Source of the DNA: a virus
Strand: one strand, 5' to 3'
DNA: 64,000 nucleotides
IMG/VR virus record: IMGVR_UViG_3300044641_004408
Location: 1-64,000 of that record
In this document: in pieces, positions 15,387 to 22,807 of the stretch
Layout: every line of letters begins with the position of its first letter
Position numbering within the stretch: position 1 is the stretch's first letter
The notes under the pieces: model-generated
Told to the model about the DNA's origin: nothing
Database searches by the model: none
What the model saw: only the letters and a program-made list of their open reading frames with translations
Program-made: the position numbers and the translations under genes

Positions 15387-16748
15387 ATGCCAACAAGCTA
15401 TCCTCTTTACAAAGATTCTGTCAGAAATTGGTTTTTACAAAATGTTTCATTAAATGCGTCTATATTGGATATTGGAGCAGGATGTGGAACTTATAGTGAT
15501 TTAATTCGTGGTTATGGCTACAAAATGGATGCAGTAGAAATATGGGAGCCATACATAAAACAATATGATTTAAATAATAAATATAGTTGTGTTTATAAAG
15601 AAAATATCCTTAAAATGCCCTTTGACCTACTTGATACATATGATTTTTTTATTTTAGGGGATGTTTTGGAACATTTATCGGTGGAAGATGCCCAATGGCT
15701 TATGAATTTTTTAAAGATAAAAGGCAAGCGATATCTTGTAGCAGTTCCCTATGTAATGGAACAAGGAGAATATGAAGGGAATGTCCATGAAACACACCTA
15801 CAGCCTGACCTTACGCCTGAAAATATGCTAGAAAGATACCCTGATTTAGAATTACTTTATGGCAATAATTACTATGGTTACTATACAAATAAAAAACAAA
15901 AACATGAAAAAGCTTATGTCCTTTATGCTGACGACTCCTATTTGGATCTTGTGGATGCTTGTTGTCGTTCCATTAGAAACTTTAGCACTTATCCTATTTA
16001 CGTTTATATGCTTAATTCGGACAATAAAGTAAATGTAGAAAATACCACAACGATAAGATGGGAATGTGATGTAAGGCATTTGAAAAAGCGTAATGACTAC
16101 ATTAAAAGAGAAGATAAGCAGATATATAAGCTATTAATAGAAAGACCTAAGATAGTAATAGATGCCTTAAAATACGCTGAAGTAGTGGCGTATGTGGACA
16201 CAGATAGCGTAGCTACAAAAAACGTCAACAAAATCTTTGATTATTTTCCAATAAATTCACCTTACCCATACTTTACCAAAGGTATTTATGACTTCTTAAT
16301 TATAAATGGAAGAGGTGGGGCAAGCAACTACGATAATTTAACTAATACATTAGAGGCTCCAGTATGTGAGCTTTTTAGAACAGATCAAAGAGAAAGGCAA
16401 TTTACGGGATACAGACAGACAGGGTATTTTGTTGCAGGTCAAAAATGCATAGACTTTTTGGAGCTTTGGTCTTATAGATGCAATCATCCAGCAATATTAA
16501 AAGATAATGCATGGTACGCGAGTTTTAATGAAGAAACAATTTTGCAAAGCTGTCTATATGATGAAGCAGCGACTGAAGGTTTACCATACTGCTACATAAA
16601 CGGATTGCACAAAGAGTTAGAATATAAAGAACAAGAGTATTTTATTGGGGAATGGCTAAAAGTACCTTTGAAGCAAAACCATCTTTTTTATCATGGAGAA
16701 AAAGATATAGATAAGATTAATGAATTTATAGAATTTTTAAAGTTATGA
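15387..16748 (+). CDS. Fused methyltransferase and GT-A glycosyltransferase
   Basis: Residues about 1-160 form a class I SAM methyltransferase: ASILDIGAGCG (about 24-34), an acidic strand end in MDAVEIWE, and FFILGDVLEHL (about 87-97), the usual D-V-L-E-H motif. Residues about 175-453 form a second domain beginning KAYVLYADDSYLDL, with AYVDTDSVA at about 269-277, whose D-T-D is the metal/sugar-nucleotide motif of GT-A enzymes (GT8-like layout). Two activities in one chain, together with the downstream gene overlapping by 4 bases, suggest stepwise synthesis and methylation of a glycan. Both domains look intact. Confidence 0.75.
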   Translation: MPTSYPLYKDSVRNWFLQNVSLNASILDIGAGCGTYSDLIRGYGYKMDAVEIWEPYIKQYDLNNKYSCVYKENILKMPFDLLDTYDFFILGDVLEHLSVEDAQWLMNFLKIKGKRYLVAVPYVMEQGEYEGNVHETHLQPDLTPENMLERYPDLELLYGNNYYGYYTNKKQKHEKAYVLYADDSYLDLVDACCRSIRNFSTYPIYVYMLNSDNKVNVENTTTIRWECDVRHLKKRNDYIKREDKQIYKLLIERPKIVIDALKYAEVVAYVDTDSVATKNVNKIFDYFPINSPYPYFTKGIYDFLIINGRGGASNYDNLTNTLEAPVCELFRTDQRERQFTGYRQTGYFVAGQKCIDFLELWSYRCNHPAILKDNAWYASFNEETILQSCLYDEAATEGLPYCYINGLHKELEYKEQEYFIGEWLKVPLKQNHLFYHGEKDIDKINEFIEFLKL

Positions 16749-18784
16749 AGATAATCCTACTTGAGAACCATTTGAGTACAGGTGGCGCACCTATGTTTGC
16801 CCTTAAAAGAATTGAAAGCTTACTTGCACATACAAATGTAGAAATATACTGCATTGAGCTTAATTTTCATGGAGCTGACTTTGTGGTGCAAAGGAATCAA
16901 ATAATAGATATACTTGGAGATAGGTTTTATGAAGCCGGAGAGGATAAGATGCGAGTAATGGATATTATTAACGAAGTAAAGCCAGACATAGTACATATAG
17001 AAGATGTGGCAGAAAGGTTACCAAGAGAATTGGCTATTGCATTGTATAACAATAGTAGAGATTATAGGATAGTGGAAACCCCACATGATGTTATTTTCAA
17101 TCCTGATGCAGATAAGCTTTTTCACCCTGATTTGTACGCTTTTTGTACTCCATTTCATGAAAATGTTTACGCTGAAATGGATTCCAAATACTTTACCATT
17201 CAATACCCAATAGAAGAAAAAAAGGTAACGGATAAGATGAAATTGGAAGCAAAGAAGAAAGTTGGCTTTTCTTTAGATAGAAAAACTGCTTTGCATATTG
17301 GGCTTTGGACTCCGCAGAAGAATCAAAAGAAAACAATTGCCATTGCAAGGAGGTTCCCAGATATTGATTTTGTGGTAGCGGGGAATATGGCGGGTAACTT
17401 TCAGTTTTATTGGGAGGATTTAATTAAGGACTTGCCATCTAATTTTAAGGCACTTGGAGAACGCAGCGATATTGATACCTTGTTGCAAGCAGCAGATATA
17501 TTTATCTTCCCTTCTACCAATGAATGCTCTCCTTTATCCTTACGCCATGCTATTGAGGTTGGTTTGCCTATTGTAGCCAATAACTTACCAGCTTATGAAG
17601 GAACACTAGATAAATATATAAAGCCCCTAGAAACGGATTTAAACACCATTACAAGGGATTACAAGATACCAAATAGCAATAACTCAAGAAGATTTGCGCT
17701 TGATCACAAAAAAATGTACGAAACAATACTAAAGTTTTCTATTAGAAAACAAATGGTAACTTTCCATGTAAACTTTATTGGTGCGCCATTTTTAGAGATA
17801 AAAGGAATAAGTGATAGCAATTTTCTAGTTAAGTTTTATGATGAAAAGAACGAGTGCCACTACACCAATACAATTAAAGCAAATCATTGGGTAAAATTAA
17901 ACCGCCAGTGGTTTACCAAGTGGACTATTCGTGTATGGGAGAACGGGCAAGATTTAGTTTACAAATACACCCTTGACTTGGAGGGCAAAGAAGTACTAAT
18001 TACGATAGATAGCAAGGCATTGGGTGATACAATGGCATTTATACCCTATTGCGAGGCGTTTCAAGAGAAGCATAAGTGCAATGTGACTGTTTCTACCTTT
18101 TGGAATAAAATCCTTGATTACCCTAATTTAAAGCTCATTGAACCCGGTCAGTCAATTGGATGCTATGCTATGTACCATCTTGGATATTTCCATGATTCTG
18201 ACAAGGAACCAGTGCCTGCAAATAAAGTTCCCCTTCAACAATCAGCAAGTAACATTTTAGGGCTTGATTATGTTGAGTTGGTACCAAAGGTTAAGGTGAA
18301 TAGAGAAAGGCTGGATTTGGGCAGATATGTGGCAATAGCGACCAATTCTACTGCACAATGTAAGTTCTGGCAACGCCATGATTGGCAAATTTTAATAAAT
18401 CACCTACATTCTAAGGGATATAGAGTAATAAATGTTTCAAGAGAAACTAACCCATTTGATAACTGCGAACCTATCTCAAACACTTCTATTGAATATACTA
18501 TGCAAGTTATTGCGGGAGCCGAGTATATGGTAGGTTTATCATCAGGCTTAAGCTGGTTAGCTTTTGCTATTGGTACCCATGTAGTTCTTATAGCTAACTT
18601 TACTGCTGTGGATTACGAATTTAGTACTAATTGTACTAGAATAGTCAATCCAAAGGTCTGCCATGATTGTTGGAGTGATCATAAATTGGATGCGTCACAA
18701 TGGAATTGGTGTCCCCGAAATCAAAACTTTATCTGCCACACTTCAATAACAGCTCAAATGGTTATAGATAAATTGCCTTTGTAG
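16745..18784 (+). CDS. GT4 glycosyltransferase fused to Aah/TibC-type protein O-heptosyltransferase domain
   Basis: This 679-residue chain has two halves. The first, about residues 1-335, is a GT-B enzyme of the GT4 type: a STGGAP loop near the N terminus, HIGLWTPQKN at about 183, and a PSTNECSPLSLRHAIEVG donor-site motif near 265-282. The second, about 340-679, matches the autotransporter strand-loop-strand O-heptosyltransferase family (Aah, TibC). It has a beta segment ending in NHWVKLNRQWFTKW, then DSKALGDTMAFIPYCE, CNVTVSTFW, YAMYHLGYF, PLQQSASNILGL and LSSGLSWLAFAIGTHVVLI. The end carries four cysteines, 639, 642, 656 and 664 (VCHDCW, NWCP, FIC), equivalent in kind to the iron finger of TibC. 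Known members put heptose on serines of repeat proteins. The acceptor here is inferred to be a phage or host Ser/Thr-rich protein. Confidence 0.88.
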   Translation: MKIILLENHLSTGGAPMFALKRIESLLAHTNVEIYCIELNFHGADFVVQRNQIIDILGDRFYEAGEDKMRVMDIINEVKPDIVHIEDVAERLPRELAIALYNNSRDYRIVETPHDVIFNPDADKLFHPDLYAFCTPFHENVYAEMDSKYFTIQYPIEEKKVTDKMKLEAKKKVGFSLDRKTALHIGLWTPQKNQKKTIAIARRFPDIDFVVAGNMAGNFQFYWEDLIKDLPSNFKALGERSDIDTLLQAADIFIFPSTNECSPLSLRHAIEVGLPIVANNLPAYEGTLDKYIKPLETDLNTITRDYKIPNSNNSRRFALDHKKMYETILKFSIRKQMVTFHVNFIGAPFLEIKGISDSNFLVKFYDEKNECHYTNTIKANHWVKLNRQWFTKWTIRVWENGQDLVYKYTLDLEGKEVLITIDSKALGDTMAFIPYCEAFQEKHKCNVTVSTFWNKILDYPNLKLIEPGQSIGCYAMYHLGYFHDSDKEPVPANKVPLQQSASNILGLDYVELVPKVKVNRERLDLGRYVAIATNSTAQCKFWQRHDWQILINHLHSKGYRVINVSRETNPFDNCEPISNTSIEYTMQVIAGAEYMVGLSSGLSWLAFAIGTHVVLIANFTAVDYEFSTNCTRIVNPKVCHDCWSDHKLDASQWNWCPRNQNFICHTSITAQMVIDKLPL

Positions 18785-18840
18785 CTACAAATGTTACGCT
18801 TTATTCTCTAATGCGTTTGCTTTATTGCTTGTTGTTGTTT
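18779..18840. repeat. Direct repeat flanking a fiber/GIY-YIG unit, left copy
   Basis: Palindrome TTGTAGCTACAA (18779-18790), followed by shared blocks CTTTAT and CT-TAAT and ending in TTTATTGCTTGTTGTTGTT (18821-18839). The same order recurs at 20983-21041. It spans the end of the glycosyltransferase gene and the end of the fiber gene. Confidence 0.6.
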
Positions 18841-20408
18841 GGTAAATTTTCTGGTTCATCAATTTTTAATGGTTCAACTATTACTTTACCATTTTCATCA
18901 GTCCAGCCAGTATCAATCATATGCTTGTCTTTCCTTTCTCCTATTACCATCCAAGATATTTCATCTGTTGAGTTTACATTTTGACTTTCTATATAGATAA
19001 TATTACCAATAACTTTACCTTTTACTAAATCCCATCCACTTTCATTTGTAGTAAAACATTGTACTTCTCTACATAAAGCCTCAAATGTACCATTAGTCAT
19101 TGTTGATACTTCATCTATATTTGCTTGAGCCTTACCATTTACCAAAGTCAATTTGCCCCTATAAATTAAATCTGCTTGTGGTCCTTCAATAAATGAATGC
19201 ACTAATTCATGCGTTTCTGACATTGATTCTAAAGGATGGTCAATTCTAAACGAACCAGAACCTTTTGATAATGAACCTGCTACAAAAGTAGCACCATCTC
19301 CTCTAACTCTAAAATATGGTGTGCCTCCTGCACTAGCCGCATAAATACACCAATCGTTTGAATTTGAACCTCCATAAATTAATGGCCCAAAAGATTGTGA
19401 GGTTGCAGTATTTGCTTGTAAAAATGCAGTCCAATTATCTATAAAACCTTGTACTGACAATGGCTGCGATTTATCGGATGGATTATTAATAGCTACACAT
19501 CCCCCCGATGTGATTGTCATTGAAGTTTGCCAAGGTGTATTTGAACCAGCAGCAGTTGATACTGCTCTATCAAAAGTAATTCCTCCATTAAGAAAGTAAA
19601 TTCTATTTGAAGTTCCAGTTGTTATTTGTATATCAGCACTTCCATTAAAAAATGAATTTGAACCTAATACAAATAAACCATCACTTGCTCTATTCCATAA
19701 TGTACCGGTAGTTCCAATTTGTAAAGCAGTAGTTCCACTTGCCCAAGAATTAGGTGTCGTTCCGATTCCAACGTTACCACCGCTTGTGATTCTTAATAAA
19801 CCGCTTGTTGTTGATAAAATTAAATCATTAGATGCTCTCATTTCAAGTGCATTTAATACACCAATACCAAGTTGTGCAGAATTACCTAAATAGCCTATAT
19901 CTGTACCACTTCTTCTAAATGCAAGATATCCACCATTTGCATCAGTAGAATTAAATATAGCATTTATTGCGGCACTACTTGAGAATGTAGCAGCACCAGT
20001 AGAAGCTATTGTAAGTTTATCAGCACCAGCAGAACCTAAAGTTAATGCATCTGTAGCGTGATTATAACCGACATATCCTCTATAATTATCAGCAGCAGAA
20101 GTACCATCACCAAATTGTAAAAAACTACTTTGATTAGTCGCTGCCCATAATTGTAAACCACCAGCAGTTGTGCCAGGAACTCCAACTGATAAAGTAAATG
20201 TTCCAGCATTACCAGCATTCGTTGAGCCTCCAAATAAACCATTACCACTAAAAGCAGCACTTGTACCACTTAAAGCACCAGTTAAGTTAGTAGCTCCTGT
20301 TACTTGTAGTTTAAATGAGGCATTGGCTGCTGCACCTATACCCACATTATTAGACGAGTCTGTAAAAATTGCTAAAGGGACTTGTCCCAAGCGAAAAGTT
20401 AACCCCAT
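18822..20408 (-). CDS. Tail fiber or adhesin A
   Basis: A 528-residue Ser/Thr/Gly/Asn-rich beta protein. The N terminus contains a DSSNNVGIGAAANASFKLQVTG block shared with fiber B (21003). Many short TSGGNVGIGTTP-type repeats, common in phage fibers, follow. The last 150 residues (MSETHELVHSFIEGPQADLIYRG, then GKVIGNIIYIES) form a compact end domain seen on many marine and freshwater phage fibers, and may be the receptor-binding or folding tip. There is no S74 autoprotease at this end. The GIY-YIG gene begins one base upstream of its start. Attachment to the tail and trimer formation are inferred. Confidence 0.75.
   Translation of the reverse strand: MGLTFRLGQVPLAIFTDSSNNVGIGAAANASFKLQVTGATNLTGALSGTSAAFSGNGLFGGSTNAGNAGTFTLSVGVPGTTAGGLQLWAATNQSSFLQFGDGTSAADNYRGYVGYNHATDALTLGSAGADKLTIASTGAATFSSSAAINAIFNSTDANGGYLAFRRSGTDIGYLGNSAQLGIGVLNALEMRASNDLILSTTSGLLRITSGGNVGIGTTPNSWASGTTALQIGTTGTLWNRASDGLFVLGSNSFFNGSADIQITTGTSNRIYFLNGGITFDRAVSTAAGSNTPWQTSMTITSGGCVAINNPSDKSQPLSVQGFIDNWTAFLQANTATSQSFGPLIYGGSNSNDWCIYAASAGGTPYFRVRGDGATFVAGSLSKGSGSFRIDHPLESMSETHELVHSFIEGPQADLIYRGKLTLVNGKAQANIDEVSTMTNGTFEALCREVQCFTTNESGWDLVKGKVIGNIIYIESQNVNSTDEISWMVIGERKDKHMIDTGWTDENGKVIVEPLKIDEPENLPNNNKQ
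19987..20011. repeat. 25-base fiber repeat, copy 1
   Basis: A 25-base block beginning GTAGCAGCACCAGTAGAAGC is identical here, at 22159 and at 23487. On the coding strand it encodes ASTGAAT-type residues in three fiber genes. Confidence 0.7.
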
Positions 20409-20409
20409 A

Positions 20410-20982
20410 TTAATTATTTTTATATTTCCAAGTGAAGTTTTTATGTGTTTTCCTAGTACCCCTGCAACAATCGCCTATTTTGCTATAGCTTTTAAATCCA
20501 AGTTCTACTGTAGCATCTACTGCGCTATCCCATTCTCTTATATATTCGCCTTGTCTTGTCATTTGTATAATTGGCTTGGAGTGCCAAATTTTATTTTTTA
20601 ATTTTGATTCTGCACTAGGGACATTACCAATTTTAGCTAATGACATTTTTTTTCTACCTTCTTCTGTTATTGCCCATCCTCTAACACCATCCCCACCATC
20701 TGTCATATTGCATAAATGTCCAGTGTTTTTATTTGACCTACCATGCAAACCAATAAGATATGATTCCCAAGAGTTAGCCTCATCCCAAGTAAGATTAGTT
20801 AGTAGTATTTCTACTTCAATCATAGTTTGGTTATAGATTCTTTGCCAATGCTTATTACGCTTATGAACTTGATAGGCTCTTTTAAAATTGCTTAAAGAAC
20901 CGATACCAATATAAAATACATTGCCATTGTCCAATCTTTTATGAACATAAACATAAGCATTATTTACTGGATCATATCTCAT
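20410..20982 (-). CDS. GIY-YIG homing endonuclease inside the fiber cluster
   Basis: The 190-residue protein has VYVHK and FYIGIG (about 23-28) as the GIY and YIG motifs. NMTDGGDGVRG follows at about 92-102, as in the protein at 8030, to which it is clearly related. Its C-terminal half has a NUMOD-like SLAKIGNVPSAESKL segment and a DNA-binding DSAVDATVELGF region. It lies between fiber A and fiber B and inside a unit bounded by direct repeats (18779 and 20983), as expected of a mobile intergenic endonuclease that carries neighbouring fiber DNA with it. Confidence 0.9.
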   Translation of the reverse strand: MRYDPVNNAYVYVHKRLDNGNVFYIGIGSLSNFKRAYQVHKRNKHWQRIYNQTMIEVEILLTNLTWDEANSWESYLIGLHGRSNKNTGHLCNMTDGGDGVRGWAITEEGRKKMSLAKIGNVPSAESKLKNKIWHSKPIIQMTRQGEYIREWDSAVDATVELGFKSYSKIGDCCRGTRKTHKNFTWKYKNN

Positions 20983-21041
20983 TTGTAGCTACAATTTGTT
21001 CTTTATCTATTAATAAGTGAGTTTATTGTTTGTTGTTGTTC
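20983..21041. repeat. Direct repeat flanking a fiber/GIY-YIG unit, right copy
   Basis: TTGTAGCTACAA (20983-20994), then CTTTAT, TTAAT and TTTATTGTTTGTTGTTGTT (21022-21040), the same order as at 18779-18840 with a 3-base length difference. It covers the gap between the endonuclease start and the end of fiber B. Confidence 0.6.
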
Positions 21042-22523
21042 GTTTACTTTTTGGTTTAGTTCTTGTATTGCTTTTATAAGCATTGGTACAAATACAGACA
21101 TTTTAACTGACTTTGTTGTAGTACCTAATTCATTTCCATTTACATCTCTATCATTAAATTCATCTACTAAGCCCGGAAATACTTGTTCTAATTCTTGAGC
21201 AATGACTCCAATTTGTTTATATGATTCATAACCTAATTCAGCTTTTAAATTGTAGTTAACAATTCTTACCTTCATTAAATCATCTAGTTTTGGTGATGCA
21301 TCAACAATGTTTTCTTTAAGTTTTATATCCGATATTGGACCATAACTATTATTACTATTTGTAACATTTCCATTACTTGTAACATTAAAACAAAAATTAC
21401 CAGAAGTTGTGGCACTCGCAGTATTCCAACCAGTAAAAAGTGAACGAGCATTACCAGCAGCAGCATCAGTTCTTGCATTAATAACATCTGTTCCACTTTG
21501 ATAAACATCTAAGCCAGTAATTTGTGCAGTTTTACCAATACCAGTTTTGCCATCAGTTAATATTGTCATTCTTTGTCCACCTCCTACTGAAAATGCTAAA
21601 GGTGTGAATCCTGTTCCGCCTGCACCAAATTCTGTACCTATCCAACCAACATTATTATCATGGTTCATAAATACAAAGTTCCCATTACCATTTGCATATA
21701 CATTAAAACCACCATAAGGAGTTGTAGTATTAGATTTTATAGCAACCCTTGCATAGTCGTTAGTTGAAGTTCCAATATTTACTACACCACCACCTCCTTG
21801 TAATATTAATGGTATGTATGCAGATGTGCTTCTATTATAAGCAATCATGGTCACTTGATTTGTATTAAAACCAACTTCAAGACCTTCAGCGCCTCCATTG
21901 CTTACGTTTAATTTATCAGCCGGAGTATTAGTACCAATTCCAACTCTACCATTTGATAACATAGTCATTTTAACACCACTACCACTTTGAAAATATAAAT
22001 TATTTGTAACGTTTATATAAGAATGGTCGTTGTGAATTGATTGAATATTTGTTGAAACATTACCTGCAATTACATCAAGTATGTTTCTACTACTTGTGTT
22101 AGTAGTGTTTGTATTTTGGAATACATTAGTAATAGTGCTATTTGAATTACTTGTAAATGTAGCAGCACCAGTAGAAGCTATTGCTAATCTTGGCGTAGAA
22201 ACACCATTTGTATAAAAATTAATTGCAGAAGTAGAACTATTTAATAAAATACCTTCATAGCCCGCTCCAAAATCTAAAACATTAGTAATACCAACATTAT
22301 CACCATCACTATATAAATAACCAGTTGCACCACCTGATCTTGCCCATACTAATGGACTACTTCCTACTGCATCCCCAATTGTCAACCTACTCGTAAAGTT
22401 ACCAGTACCAGTAACTTGTAATTTAAAGCTACCAGAAGCTGCTCCTCCTATACCTACATTATAAGATGAATCTACTGCTATTGCATTTGATAAAATTGCG
22501 TTACCTGTATTTAATGATGGCAT
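21003..22523 (-). CDS. Tail fiber B with C-terminal S74 intramolecular chaperone
   Basis: A 506-residue beta-rich, Ser/Thr/Asn-rich protein. The N terminus matches fiber A (DSSYNVGIGGAASGSFKLQVTG). The last 110 residues are a peptidase S74 chaperone: SDIKLKENIVDASPKLDDLMKVRIVNYNL, the serine within the SDIKLKE motif being the usual self-cleavage point. GVIAQELEQVFPGLV and a coiled coil (QELNQKVNEQQQTINSL) follow. Such domains fold the trimeric fiber and cut themselves off. Likely a host-adhesion fiber or tailspike. It belongs to the same paralogous group as the proteins at 18822 and 22808. Confidence 0.85.
   Translation of the reverse strand: MPSLNTGNAILSNAIAVDSSYNVGIGGAASGSFKLQVTGTGNFTSRLTIGDAVGSSPLVWARSGGATGYLYSDGDNVGITNVLDFGAGYEGILLNSSTSAINFYTNGVSTPRLAIASTGAATFTSNSNSTITNVFQNTNTTNTSSRNILDVIAGNVSTNIQSIHNDHSYINVTNNLYFQSGSGVKMTMLSNGRVGIGTNTPADKLNVSNGGAEGLEVGFNTNQVTMIAYNRSTSAYIPLILQGGGGVVNIGTSTNDYARVAIKSNTTTPYGGFNVYANGNGNFVFMNHDNNVGWIGTEFGAGGTGFTPLAFSVGGGQRMTILTDGKTGIGKTAQITGLDVYQSGTDVINARTDAAAGNARSLFTGWNTASATTSGNFCFNVTSNGNVTNSNNSYGPISDIKLKENIVDASPKLDDLMKVRIVNYNLKAELGYESYKQIGVIAQELEQVFPGLVDEFNDRDVNGNELGTTTKSVKMSVFVPMLIKAIQELNQKVNEQQQTINSLINR
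22159..22183. repeat. 25-base fiber repeat, copy 2
   Basis: Identical to the blocks at 19987 and 23487; lies inside fiber B. Confidence 0.7.
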
Positions 22524-22524
22524 T

Positions 22525-22776
22525 TTACTTTATTTTTGATTGTTCTAACAATGCCTTGTATTCAGAAATTACTTCTGGAGTCCAAATAGCATTTGCTATG
22601 GATTGTACTTTTGCATCTTCATTTGATATATCATCAGTTGGATTTACAACGTGCCTATAATATGTTCTTGCTATTTCTTCTCCATCTTTTTCAATTATTG
22701 TTGCAGTACGAACTTGGATAGCATTTGTTTCAACTATCTCTATTTTATCTATTTTTTTTGTTTCTATTAATGCCAT
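22525..22776 (-). CDS. Small fiber-associated protein, 83 aa
   Basis: An 83-residue acidic protein (KIEIVETNAIQVRTATIIEKDGEEI, later DVSNEDAKVQSIANAIWTPEV-like text) of a type often found between phage fiber genes, where such proteins act as chaperone, assembly or baseplate-connecting factors. It is packed between fiber B (1 base) and the repeat fiber (31 bases). Family role inferred from location. Confidence 0.6.
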   Translation of the reverse strand: MALIETKKIDKIEIVETNAIQVRTATIIEKDGEEIARTYYRHVVNPTDDISNEDAKVQSIANAIWTPEVISEYKALLEQSKIK

Positions 22777-22807
22777 TTTATATTAATTTATATTATTATT
22801 TAAAACA

